Below, piece by piece: positions 54,101 to 64,000 of a stretch of 64,000 nucleotides of DNA. The stretch comes from Quillaja saponaria. Its lineage: Eukaryota; Streptophyta; Magnoliopsida; Fabales; Quillajaceae. The notes under the pieces were generated by a model. That model did not search any database. It saw nothing but the letters and a program-made list of their open reading frames with translations, and was not told where the DNA came from. The stretch lies in the NCBI GenBank assembly GCA_029379385.1, contig CM055606.1, forward strand, positions 17,013,142-17,077,141. The letters are read 5' to 3'. Within the stretch, counting starts at the first letter, position 1. The number at the start of each line of letters is the position of its first letter. Both the position numbers and the translations under genes were made by a program.

Positions 54101-54716
54101 TGTTGTTTCTTACTTTAGTCCTACTTGCAACAAAATTACAAAGCCCACTTATCTGGCATGCGTACTCCAAAGACAAATCTTGTCATTACAATTTCTATGT
54201 TTAGTCTTTTTCTTCTTTGAATAAAAAGATTATTATGACGAAGGCATAGCACATACATGTTGTTGTCTAACTTAAAATAGTACCATTATGTTTTATCTTT
54301 TTCCTCCATGTGCTCCTAAGTCACACTTGTAAAGGAGACGGTCTTTTGGACATTAAATCAAAATTAGTGTATTTCTAAAGAGATAAGCAATACACAATAA
54401 CTATACATATGAGAAAAAAAATTGATCAATGGAAACTACTCTTAGACACATGGCACCATGTTATTGGATAACTGTTACAATATAAAAGGTCTAGTACTCC
54501 AAGGCAAAGGATCCCAATTCCTTTCACTCTGTGTTTATAGTATATTGCCCATCGCTCTAGAAATACCCTGACTTTAGCATGAGAGTCTTAACAGGTCTAA
54601 AAGACTGGCCCCTTTTACATGTTTGAATCAAGAGCACATAGATCAAAACACCTTAGGTCGGACTAACAAAGTCATATAATTATTAGCATTTTAATTTTGG
54701 AATTTTAAATTTTTTT

Positions 54717-54875
54717 GTTTGATTTTCCATGAGGTTTCCTATACTCTTTGGATGTGAGCCTAATCTCGTTTGGGGATCACAACTGCTCTTTCCCACAAGT
54801 GTTTTCCTGTCGACTCGAATCCCTGACATTGCAAAGGCTTGTTGCATGCCTTACTACTTGAACCACACATTATAG
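54717..54875 (-). mobile_element. SINE-like tRNA-derived element
   Basis: Minus strand: GGTTCAAGTAGTAAGG (box A-like), then GGGATTCGAGTCG (box B-like) 40 bases later, then a body ending in ATGGAAAATCAAACAAAAAAA. The box order and spacing are those of RNA polymerase III promoters in plant SINEs. Borders are approximate. Confidence 0.45.
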
Positions 54876-55111
54876 GTGAATTTAAAATTTAATTGAGTAT
54901 TTCTAAATCATGTTTAATATTCCATAACATTTTTATATAAGTGTTTCAATATATTAAAAGGTTGTAACTTCAATGTTCACAACAATAATTTTGGGTAGTG
55001 CAATGTGCACTACCCTAAGTTTTTAAGAGGTTTTTTTGTCTTGTAGTTTACTTTTTATTTTCTTGATTTAATTGTCCACATAACAATACCCATATTTTTT
55101 ACCTTATTATC

Positions 55112-55226
55112 TTGTATTTTTTTGGTACTAGGGAGGTTGGAGTTCGAACTCACAATCTGGAATAGGAGAGAAGCCTAATGGCTGGATACCATGCCAAATG
55201 AACTATGCTCAAGCTGATAATTTCAT
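55112..55226 (-). mobile_element. SINE-like tRNA-derived element with 9-bp flanking repeats
   Basis: Minus strand: TAGTTCATTTGGCATGG (box A-like), GAGTTCGAACTCC (box B), CCCTAGTACC and an A7 tail. CTTATTATC flanks it at 55103-55111 and 55227-55235 as a probable target duplication. Confidence 0.55.
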
Positions 55227-55235
55227 CTTATTATC

Positions 55236-57640
55236 ATAAAAAAATAAATTAGTATTAGGTGAGGGTCAAGGGATGAATTGTTGAGGCTAGTTGATATAAC
55301 TCAAGAACGGACATGCGATATTGAAGAGAATGTGAGAGATATGAATGATTTAGAGTCTCACATAACAAGTAATGAAAAATGAGTAGAACAACAAGCTTAA
55401 TGTTATACATATTATAATTTCAAATTGAAGTAGGAAAGTCTAATTTAATGATCTCAATAAAAAATAATAATATAAAGAAAGTCTTCTATAAATAAAGGAG
55501 GGCATTTTGGTCATTTAATTTTCTTCTAAATCATATATAAAGGTCCGTGCAACTGTAATTTTTGGTAGGAATTGGTTTATAACAAATATTGAGTCCATGC
55601 AATTTTCACCTCTTCCCCTAAAAATTAAAATTCCAGTCAGTCTCCTTCACGCACCACCTACTTCCCTCTAATTCTAATTTCCGTATCCAAACGAATCTTA
55701 ATGGTCATTGGCATAGTATGGCTGTATGTATAGTTGGCAATGGATCAGATCGGACTCGATCCAACGTTGATCCAAAGGAGTATGGATCAGATCTGATCCA
55801 AGATAAATTAATTCATGGATCAGATTGAACCCGGCCCAATTGTCATCCTTAATGAGTGAAGCTACTCTTAGTTAATTTTATTTATCATAATAGTTATGAT
55901 TAACTAATGCATCAAATTTCTTGTTACAAGTTTGTAAATAATAGTTTAGTTTATAAGACCATATAAATATTAGAGCTAATATCCAACTTAATTAGCTATA
56001 AACAAGAAAATCATTTTGTCCAAAAGAACCAAAAAACATGTTTTTATTTATCTATTTTTTCTAATGTAAATTCTTATTTTTTTTGGCTACAAAGCTCAAC
56101 ATTATGAATAACCATAGAAAAAATAAATCATTATTTTTTTATTTTTAAGAAAAGATAGGATGGTCTCTTTACTTGAATAAGCTTAGGGGGAAAAACTATA
56201 ATTTTTCATTTTGTAAGGGAAAAGCTATAATTTGGTTTTAGGGAAAAAGCTATAATTTTAAACAAGAAATAAACTAAAAATGTTTGTCTTTTTTAAAAAA
56301 ATAAAATAATAATTGACTTTTAAAGTTGGGATCAAGTCTTTACATTATACATGTACCTAGGGTTAGAACTGAGCATAATAGTTCGAGATTGACTCGTTAA
56401 TTATTCGGTTTGTATTCAGTTCGAAATAAAACAAATCAAACTTGAGTTCGATTTCAGCTTAGTTTAAAATTTCGAACTAGGGTATCAAATGTCAAATTTA
56501 TACTTAGCTCGAAAGCACGTCAAATTACTTGTTAAGGTTTCTTTTATTTTTTATTTTTATAAATATTAATTAAATTAAGTATATTTTATTTTTATATAAT
56601 TTAAATATATTAAAAATTAGTTATATTAAATATACAAATTTGGATTTTTTTAAAAAATTCAATATATTTTTAGTTTTAAAATATATTAACTATTTAATTT
56701 TTTTATCGAGTATTCGAGAACTCGAGTTCAGAGTGAGGCTTGATTACAAAGTCAAGTATGAGTTTTTTTAGCTCGAACCAAGCTAAAAATCTCAAAATTC
56801 AACTCAAGTCGGTTTGTTACCACTTTTAAGACTCAGAGAAGGCATTAAGCTATGGGTACCATATTTTAGGAATTGACAATATTTCCTCTTTTGACCCGTT
56901 GAGGATCCAAGTTTTATTTTGTTCAAGAAATCTTCAATTTTATGATTGTATGAATTCAACCACTACCTGAGTTTCATAACTGTTCAAGGAAATTGCAAAT
57001 CTTTTCTATTTATTTTTGTTAACTCCTATTTTAATCTTTTAAGATTGTCTCATTTTTTATTTCAATCATCTAATTTTTTTTCTTAAGTTTCAGGTTCTAA
57101 GAATCAAACTTTTCATTCAGATTGCATTCCTCTATTCTCATGTTATTTATATAAGATATAAGCACACACAACTTAACGATATATATGACTGAAAGACATT
57201 TCAAAGTCATAGAAAGAAATTAAACATTTAACTATCTTTTATATCAAACATAATTATTTCAGTTATACATAACATGATTAATGGGATGATGAAACTTGAT
57301 TGAGAAATTATTAATCCTTAAATATGAGTTGACCAGAAAAATTATAGAAGTAGGGAATTAAAAACCAAGACACTCACAAGAACCTAAACAATAGTTAAGC
57401 TTTCTTTTTTTAATCAGATTCCAGATATATGTGGAATCATAACAGAAAAAATAACCCCTCTTGTTGCTATTACAATGAACCAAAATATAAAAACCAAGCA
57501 ATAATTTTCTGAGTCGATAAAAGTAACCGTAACAAAAACTTAAATGTGAGTGTCATATAATATCTATTAAACAAGTAAATTGGCGGAATAAGGCGTCAAA
57601 GTTAACTGCGGCGGCTCCATTTGGTATTATGCTATCGAAG
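55236..57640. repeat. Segmental repeat unit D, proximal part
   Basis: Contains diverged versions of unit landmarks: GTAGAACAACAAGCTTAATG (55383), GAAGTAGGAAAGTCTAATTT (55428), ATAGTTTAGTTTATAAG (55937) and CCACTACCTGAGTTTCATAA (56962). A GTTCGA/CTCGAG-rich stretch at 56375-56820 looks like a separate dispersed repeat. No gene supported. Confidence 0.5.
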
Positions 57641-57701
57641 CATTGGTGGATATAAAGGGGTGCTTTCTAACTTCTAAGGAAGTTGGATTTTGTAAGACAA
57701 G

Positions 57702-57896
57702 TCAAAAAGTAGTGAACGTAACGTTTTCAAGGGGTAGGTAATGCTGGCCCATACTCTTGGGTTTTGGCCAAACTACATTTTCGAATGGATTCACTTGTGG
57801 TGGTGGTTCAATTGTAGCATACAATACAACCAGCATCAATGGAGTCAATGAAACACACCAAAAATCGAGTGGTCCATCATCAAACATGGAGATCAA
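57702..57896 (-). CDS. Conserved minus-strand open frame in repeat unit D, unknown
   Basis: 64-codon frame with a hydrophobic stretch (VSLTPLMLVVLYATIE) followed by PPPQVNPFENVVWPKPKSMG. It aligns in frame with the unit C frame at 52471-52716. It could be a leader-like exon of a small secreted protein or a relic. The opposite strand has a GGATATAAAGGGGTGC TATA-like word at 57650, so a plus-strand transcript with no coding role is an alternative. Function unknown. Confidence 0.3.
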   Translation of the reverse strand: MISMFDDGPLDFWCVSLTPLMLVVLYATIEPPPQVNPFENVVWPKPKSMGQHYLPLENVTFTTF

Positions 57897-58518
57897 TTAT
57901 CATGACTCAGATTTTTGGAGCTGTCTTGGGCACCACACTAATTAAATTTAGACATAGACAGGGATTACAAGAAAAATGATTTTTTCCCATAAACCAAGTT
58001 TGTGTGGAAAAGAGTGAAAGTTTGTGAGAAAAGCTTATCGATAACAGTTTTTGGATAAATGTCCCGTGGGTAATCACATAAAACATTCATCAATCAATAA
58101 ACTTTTGTTGTAAGTATACGAATAAAAGTTTAATTCTCTCTATAATACCGACAAGAGGTTGGTTGTTTAACTGAAGATAATAAAATTTGGTGGGTTTGTG
58201 GTTGAGTTGATGGGAAACACTGTTAATAAGCACCACAGTGTAAATACAGTTCCTTCTGAATTAGACAGCCATAACATTGATATTGGATAAGGTAGGAAAT
58301 ATAGAATCTTACACTAGCATGCATGTATATATGCATATGCCACTATTCTATTGGTTATCCAGTTAACCTAGGAGTTTATGTTCTAACTTCCAACATAGAA
58401 ACCAGAAGTTGAGAGGATGACAAGTTGAAAATAGTTAATTAACATTTTGAAAACCATTTGGGGCAAAGGGTAGTTAAAGAACTAGTATTAGTATCTGTGT
58501 GCTCATCTCAAATAGTGA

Positions 58519-58800
58519 ATGATCTGGCATGCATTAGTACCCACCCCAAAGACAATTAAATCTTCTCGTCATTGTTATTTCTCTGTCTTCTCTTTCTTCT
58601 TTGAAAAAATTTACTCATTGAAAATAATCAAGAAGGCATAGCACATGCATAGATGTTGTTGTCTAGCTTAAAATAGTATCATTAATTATTTCTTATAGTC
58701 AGATCACTAGCGTTCATAGTCTTTGGTCCAACATTTCAACTCTTTTTGATAAGAAATTGGGAGCTAGCTACTCTCATAGTCTCATTGCTTCTTCACTTCA
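58519..58800. repeat. Dispersed module, copy in unit D/E
   Basis: GGCATAGCACATGCATAGAT and GTTGTTGTCTAGCTTAAAAT (58634-58672), then CAGATCACTAGCGTTCATAG (58700). The same order occurs at 63114-63250, and a more diverged copy at 54146-54300. Copies are spaced 4.4-4.5 kb apart. Confidence 0.8.
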
Positions 58801-59389
58801 CCTATTCGTTGGATGGTTATAAGAGAAAGGAATTATGTACTTAAAACGTTTTACGAGGGTGTTGTCATTATATTACTAACTTATATTAATTAATCTATAT
58901 ATTACAAAAAATTATAATAAAGTTTATAAATATGCACCTGTATACATACTTTTTTGAGACAAAATGCACATTTTTTTATACTAACCACATACACGTGTTT
59001 ACACACATTCAGAATATTTTTTGACAAGTATAAAATGATTATTTTATTTTATTTTTAATTCTAATTAAAAGGAAAAGGATGAGTAAGTGTTTAAGTGTGA
59101 GTGACATGGGTAGTTATTTAGAATAAAGCATATTCCATTAATAAATTATAAGATTCCGTTAGTTTACTAGATTGAAGAGAGCAGAGTGTCGTTTATTTCA
59201 AATTTTGGGTGTTAGTGTCATTTTGCTAATCTTAAGAGAGAAAAGTGTAATTTACTAAATAATATAATAATATAAATGGGAAAAGCATTTTTTTACTACA
59301 TAATTTAGTTAGGACATGTGTCTAAGATAACAATATGTTTCATTGCAAGTAGAGTTGTTTAAAAAGTGTAGTAAAAAAAAGCTGAAAAA

Positions 59390-59735
59390 CTATTTGGATC
59401 AGTTATCATAAAAGAGCTGAGATAAAAAAAAATGTTTGATTATATTTTTAAAAAAGAATATTGAGTATTAAAATTACTTAAAAAACAAGTTTAACAAATA
59501 TTATAGTTATATTTGTCTAAATAAAATAATTATTAACATTTATTTTAATTTTTTTTATTTTTTACTTGAAAAAGCTTATATTTTAAGCTTTAGCTTTTAG
59601 CAGTTTTTTGGGCTCTAAAAGCCTCAAAAATACTTTTTCGTAAATCTTAACAAATAAAACTTCTATTACCAAACAATTTGTAAAAAAAACTTAAACCAAA
59701 AACCTGTTTTAAAAGCTAAACCAAATAGGAGCATT
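59390..59735. mobile_element. Possible MITE-like element
   Basis: Left CTATTTGGATCAGTTATCAT and right (reverse complement) CCTATTTGGTTTAGCTTTTA share a CTATTTGG terminus, and the interior is rich in AAGCTTTAGCTTTT words as in other plant miniature elements. Terminal similarity is short, so this is tentative. Confidence 0.3.
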
Positions 59736-61602
59736 ATAAAGGTTAATCATTTTGCTTTAGTAACATGCTAGATAACGCCTTGTTTGGTGACAAGGTTTGT
59801 AGGTAAATAAAGACTATACAATTTGAATATTGGTACCAACCAAAGTTTAGATAAATATTTTCTAGTTAAATAAGAATTAACTTTTATTTTAGTTCCTCAG
59901 CATTGTCTTAATTTTTAATTTAGTCATTTAGAATTTTTTTCGATTACTTTCAACATCAAGAATTCAAAAATTTTTAATCCAGTTATATTATCTCATTCTC
60001 ATGTTATGTATAAGTAAAGTAATTCTATATAATTGTAATGATAAAATGATCAAATTTTTTTTTGCAAGATATAAAAATAACTTATGTAAGTATTTTTATA
60101 TCAACTGTGGCTATTTTGTTAATTCATAATATGTAAATAGAAAAATGAAACTTGATTGAGAAATTTTCTAATCTTAAAGGATAAAAATGACTAAGAAATT
60201 CTTGAAATACCAAACTAAAAACTAATATAATCCTGAAAACCGAAATAGTAAATAAACCTTAAAATAATGATCTATTTTATAATTTGGTCTAGTTTGTATG
60301 TTGATCCAAAATTACATTCATTATTTTGTAAACAGTGAATTAATTTAACCATAAATCTATTAAAGAAGTATTTTTTTAAAAATTGAGATTTCAAGTATCT
60401 TTCATAACAGTCTGTAATTAGTATTAAATATATTTTCTCGTAAATAATCCTAACCACTCTCTAAATAAACCTAAATTTCGATTAAGACATAAGTGAAGGG
60501 GAGGGCTTTGTAGATGTAAACTTCTTTTTTATTTTATTAACAAAAAAAGAAGTATCATCTCTTTTGTTTGTTACCATAACGGGTCAAAGTTTGCTAATGC
60601 TATTTCTTTGATCACATGGCCAATGAACTTATTGTTGACTACTTCACTAACATTCTTCGATAAGCCTTATCATCTTACACAAAATGTCACGTTTGTTAGA
60701 ATTTCAGCCACATACTAAAAAGCATTATCTTTTGGACGTAAACGTGAACCAATAATAACATTAAGATATTATGTAATGGGTTGGTGCATTATTGATTGCT
60801 TCTTTTTTCTTCTCTAGCTAATTAAGAATATATAACTTCAATTAAAATTAAAAAAAAAATCAAAATTTTAATTTTGATGGAAGCAAAATCGAAACATGAA
60901 AATCATTTACGTTATTTTTCATAGAAAATATTTAGTTTATACATTAGGAACTGAATGATTTTTCGATAAAACTAAAATAAATTTTTTGTTATATAAAATT
61001 CTTGATATATATAAATTTTTTATTTTTTTTTGCATAAACTATGTTAGATAAAATTCTTATTTTTTTATGTATCTTCTTTAACATAAATTATATATATATA
61101 AGTTTCCTAATATTATTGATTATAATTCAATCTTTTTCTTCATGTCTTTGTTAAGATTTTTTCACTCTCTTTTTAATCGTGGTATATATTTATGAGTATT
61201 TTATGTACTAAATTAATCGTGTTTAATATTACAATTACTTTAATATATATTTTATTATATATTTACATACGTTTCCAAATCATTTATTATTTCATGAATT
61301 TTTTCTCTTTCCAAACTTATAACAAAACAAGTTTTGGTACCTTGATTACAATTGAAAATTAGAAGTAAAAGATTAAAAATTATATTGATTTCAAAGCTTC
61401 ACATAATAGCTTAATATTTCATGTGATCTGTGCATTATTCTCCTTATTGGTTTATGTACACTATTTCATTCGATAATCAAATCATCACACATATTCTATT
61501 GAGGGTTTAAATATTTACATTATATATCACTCGATAAATTATCTCTCCATTTAAAAATTCATCAAAAAAATCAAACTTATAATGATAGATTATTTATTTT
61601 TA

Positions 61603-61944
61603 AAAATTTATATATTTTAACATGTTTAATAACTTATGCCCAAAGATATTTATAAGATATGATAGCTTCAGTTTTTGAATGAATCAATTATTAGACAGTA
61701 AGTATTACCTGTATAGACTTTTCTTTGTAGCACTTGTTTCTATCAAATGTTCAAAATCCTAATAAATTATCTCTTTATTAATAAAAATTTATATTTTAAC
61801 ATGTTTAATATATTATGTCCAAAGATATTTATAAGATATGATAGCTTCATTTTTTTGAATGAATCAATTATTAGACAGTAAATATTATCTGTATAGACTT
61901 TTCTTTGTGGCACTGGTTTCTATCAAATGTTCAAAATCCTAATA
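61603..61944. repeat. Tandem duplication (about 160 bp, twice) upstream of the proline-rich protein gene
   Basis: The block from ATTTTAACATGTTTAATA to GTTCAAAATCCTAATA occurs at about 61603-61763 and about 61785-61944 with only a handful of differences. It ends about 270 bp upstream of the TATA box of the gene, so it may lie in the promoter. Confidence 0.85.
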
Positions 61945-62216
61945 GCGTTTACAAAATCATATACATTCATCAAATGCTGCCGACATTATCAATAAAATAG
62001 TACACTCCTTCATGACATTTATGTCATGTTTGCCAGTAGCATAAACTTTGACCTATTGCATACAATGGTCCCCATTTGATGACCCCAAAAAGAAAATTAA
62101 TGTCTTAATAATCGAAGTGTGAAGTGTTCCACAAGCTGCTAATAAACGAAAGCAAAAAGATTATCTGACATATCTTGTGACATATGTCATGACGATATAG
62201 CAAGGTTTTGCTTCAT

Positions 62217-62224
62217 TATAAAAA
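62217..62224 (+). promoter_or_regulatory. TATA box of the proline-rich protein gene
   Basis: TATAAAAA 49 bp before the chosen start codon. The transcription start is expected near 62248, which excludes the upstream in-frame ATG at 62234 and supports the start at 62273. Confidence 0.7.
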
Positions 62225-62272
62225 GCACCCCACATGCTCGAGTTTTTGCAACATCCAAACTTCAGTCTAAAA

Positions 62273-62782
62273 ATGTCTCCCAAATACTTGCTATTTTTGC
62301 TCATTGGTGTGGTACTTCTTGCCACATCCACTCTTGCTGAGGAGGAGAAGTCTCAACTCGAACAAGAAGCAGCCACATTGGATGGCAAACCTTATTACCA
62401 CAAGCCACCATACTACAAGCCACCATACTACAAGCCACCATACCACAAGCCACCATACCACAAGCCTCCTACCGTGGAGGAGGAGAAGTCTCAACTCGAA
62501 CAAGAAACAGCCACATTGGATGGTAAACCTTATTACCACAAGCCACCATACTACAAGCCACCATACTACAAGCCACCATACCACAAGCCACCTTACCACA
62601 AGCCACCATACCACAAGCCTCCTACCGTGGAGGAGGAGAAGTCTCAACTCGAACAAGAAGCAGCAACAATAGATGGCAAGCCAAAATACAAGCCCCCATA
62701 CTACAAGCCCCCATACTACAAGCCACCATACCATAAGCCACCATACCACAAGCCTCCTACTGAGGAGGAACAAAGAAATTGA
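62273..62782 (+). CDS. Secreted repetitive proline-rich cell-wall protein
   Basis: Structural protein exported to the cell wall, where tyrosine- and proline-rich repeats are hydroxylated and cross-linked. 169 residues, one exon. Residues 1-22 (MSPKYLLFLLIGVVLLATST, LA) form a signal peptide. Then come three modules, residues 23-68, 69-119 and 120-163, each an acidic header (EEEKSQLEQEAATLDGKP) followed by four to six KPPYY/KPPYH pentapeptides. The modules arose by tandem duplication, as the DNA repeats (about 130-150 bp) show. The pattern resembles early-nodulin/PRP proteins. After module 3 the frame stops at EEEQRN. In the +1 frame the text continues as KEIEEVENGEVDGKYKLPHK and ends SENQVLN, 29 residues more, which looks like the true C-terminus displaced by a one-base change near 62770. 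An opposite-strand frame is a repeat artefact. Confidence 0.88.
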   Translation: MSPKYLLFLLIGVVLLATSTLAEEEKSQLEQEAATLDGKPYYHKPPYYKPPYYKPPYHKPPYHKPPTVEEEKSQLEQETATLDGKPYYHKPPYYKPPYYKPPYHKPPYHKPPYHKPPTVEEEKSQLEQEAATIDGKPKYKPPYYKPPYYKPPYHKPPYHKPPTEEEQRN

Positions 62783-62861
62783 GGAAGTGGAAAACGGTGA
62801 GGTAGATGGTAAATACAAGCTACCTCACAAACCTCCATCTGAAAACCAAGTGCTTAATTAG
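62783..62861 (+). other. Probable displaced C-terminal coding segment of the proline-rich protein
   Basis: Frame shifted by one base relative to the main frame, open to TAG at 62859-62861. It contains an acidic stretch, DGKYK and LPHKPP, all motifs of the protein's repeat modules. Such continuity is not expected of a 3'UTR. Confidence 0.55.
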
Positions 62862-62949
62862 CTACATGTTTGTATTAAGTATCCATGCGTGGAAAAATAA
62901 GAGGTACTGCATTACAAATTATGTTATTATGTCTTGCATGAATTACTTC

Positions 62950-62955
62950 AATAAA
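62950..62955 (+). terminator. Polyadenylation signal AATAAA of the proline-rich protein gene
   Basis: AATAAA about 90 bases after the displaced stop codon, followed by a TTATTATTGGTGTT-type T/G-rich stretch. Confidence 0.5.
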
Positions 62956-63074
62956 ATGTGAAATTACCAGTTTATTATTGGTGTTGATCACTTTGTTATT
63001 GCAATTTACTCATACTTAAGTATCCAAATCGAAGTTTATGAGCATGGACGTACATATGATGTTTCATCTCTAAA

Positions 63075-63392
63075 GTGATGTTTGAAAAAATTAACTAATT
63101 GAAAATAATCAAGAAGGCATAGCACATGCATAGATGTTGTTGTCTAGCTTAAAATAGTAGGACATCCGATAAAATACTAGCATTAATTCTTTGTTATAGT
63201 CAGATCACTAGCGTTCATAGTCTATGGGTCCAACATTTCAACTCTAATGATAAGAAATTTGGAGCTAGCTACTCTCATTCTCACATTGCTGTTTGGAGTG
63301 TTTCTTCTCTTCAACGAAGCAATTAAGTACTAAAACATTTTAGTACTAGCTTATATTAATTAATCTATACATTACAAAAAATTATAATAAAG

Positions 63393-63400
<8 letters not shown>
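63075..63400. repeat. Dispersed module, copy downstream of the proline-rich protein gene
   Basis: Repeats the module of 58598-58950: AAGGCATAGCACATGCATAG, CAGATCACTAGCGTTCATAG, CATTTCAACTCT, then TATTAATTAATCTATACATT. With that copy it brackets the proline-rich protein gene. Confidence 0.8.
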
Positions 63401-63426
<26 letters not shown>

Positions 63427-63469
63427 GCATAAAATGATAATTTTAAATTCTCTTTAGATCCACTGAAGA

Positions 63470-64000
63470 TCTAAGTTCGATTTTGTTCAAGAAACCTTCA
63501 AATTTTTTTTGTATTCAATCACTACCTGAGTTTAATAACTATTCAAAGAGATTGCAAATTACTATTATATTCTCCCAACATCAAATCTCACTAGCACACA
63601 AGAAGACTCATATTGAGAATTATACGAAATTTCCCTTCAATCTTCAATGAGTTATAGTAATAATAACAAAGGTTAATAACAACAAAATATATGTAGAAGA
63701 AAAGAGAAATAAATATCAACACAAAATATAACGTGGTTCGCACGGATGAGAAAAGAATTCACTAATATTTCAAGAAGATTAAATAGAAAGAGTACATTCT
63801 ACACATAGTGTTCTTACTCCACTTAGACAATATCTCTACTAATCTCTCTTGCACTCCTACCTTTTAGGAGACTGTCACAAATATTAGATTTCTCTCTTTC
63901 TCGTACCTACAACTCTTATAAGCCTACATATTTATACTACATAAGACTTGCCCAACAAGCAAACTTTTTCTTCACATTATGGAAACCCTACAATCATCTA
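63470..64000. repeat. Repeat-derived sequence running off the window
   Basis: 63450-63560 repeats the TTTTGTTCAAGAAA(C/T)CTTCAA and CACTACCTGAGTTT words of 56920-57000. Beyond that, ATAACGTGGTTCGCACGG and a minus-strand GTAGTATAAATATGTAGG resemble parts of plant Copia-type LTRs, but only one end is in view. No gene supported. Confidence 0.35.

Larger units (their letters stand above)
53600..55110. other. Spacer with repeat-derived segments
   Basis: No gene. Contains the GGCCCATTATAAAAAGCCCA duplication, the GGCATAGCACATACATGTTG module shared with 58.6 and 63.1 kb, and a SINE-like element, each listed separately. Confidence 0.5.
57960..62200. other. AT-rich spacer upstream of the proline-rich protein gene
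   Basis: No gene supported. Holds the shared module at 58519-58800, a possible MITE at about 59390-59735 and a tandem duplication at 61603-61944. Confidence 0.5.

Noticed and set aside
54815..54860. Possible tRNA gene because of GATTCGAGTC
   Set aside because: There is no cloverleaf or acceptor pairing; the box A/box B words fit a SINE body better.
56375..56820. GTTCGA/CTCGAG-rich stretch resembling that at 37.95-38.29 kb
   Set aside because: Likely a dispersed repeat, but the ends and class could not be defined.
62291..62818. 175-codon minus-strand frame opposite the proline-rich protein, rich in VVWWLV
   Set aside because: It is the reverse complement of the Lys-Pro-Pro repeats, so its length is a by-product of low-complexity repeats.

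Overview
This window is nuclear DNA of a flowering plant, most probably a eudicot and perhaps a rosid. The evidence is AT-rich intergenic sequence, GT-AG introns of 80 to 1,500 bp, and a gene set of recognisable plant families: cytosolic malate dehydrogenase, an R2R3-MYB, an ADF6-type actin-depolymerizing factor, cryptochrome 2, two PHT1 phosphate transporters and a repetitive proline-rich cell-wall protein. The species cannot be fixed from sequence alone. Exon boundaries were derived by hand from reading frame, splice dinucleotides and known protein families.

Layout. 1-3.2 kb is AT-rich spacer with a direct repeat and a G-run microsatellite. 3.36-6.5 kb is a seven-exon cytosolic NAD-malate dehydrogenase (+) with an apparent extra base at the end of exon 1. 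7.0-12.4 kb is spacer with a MITE-like element and a broken gene fragment near 9.1 kb. 12.4-13.7 kb is a subgroup-2-like R2R3-MYB gene (-). 13.8-18 kb is spacer. 18.3-21.1 kb is ADF6-like (+). 23.7-28.8 kb is CRY2 (+). 30.9-32.4 kb and 39.8-41.4 kb are two tandem PHT1 genes (-). Each has a coding region free of introns, a predicted 5'UTR intron, a TATA box and a candidate PHR1 (P1BS) site just upstream. The second copy carries a one-base frameshift in an A5 run. Two MITE-like elements lie between them.

42.8-64 kb is a repeat-rich domain built from diverged copies of segments of about 2-5 kb. The copies share an old short LTR retroelement (TRIM-like, with initiator-Met-tRNA primer site and polypurine tract), one copy of which was later split by a LINE-like fragment with a 12-bp target duplication. 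They also share a module whose minus-strand reading frame looks formerly or still protein-coding. Near the end lies one clear gene, a secreted repetitive proline-rich protein (62.27-62.78 kb), flanked by two copies of one of the shared modules. Its C-terminus also appears frameshifted.

Functional sense. The genes are independently transcribed and do not form one pathway: primary metabolism (MDH), transcriptional stress response (MYB), actin turnover (ADF), blue-light sensing (CRY2), phosphate uptake (PHT1 pair) and cell wall (PRP). What joins them is ancestry. In Arabidopsis one cytosolic MDH gene sits next to CRY2 and its paralogue sits next to the PHT1 cluster, so this window looks like the unfractionated ancestral block.
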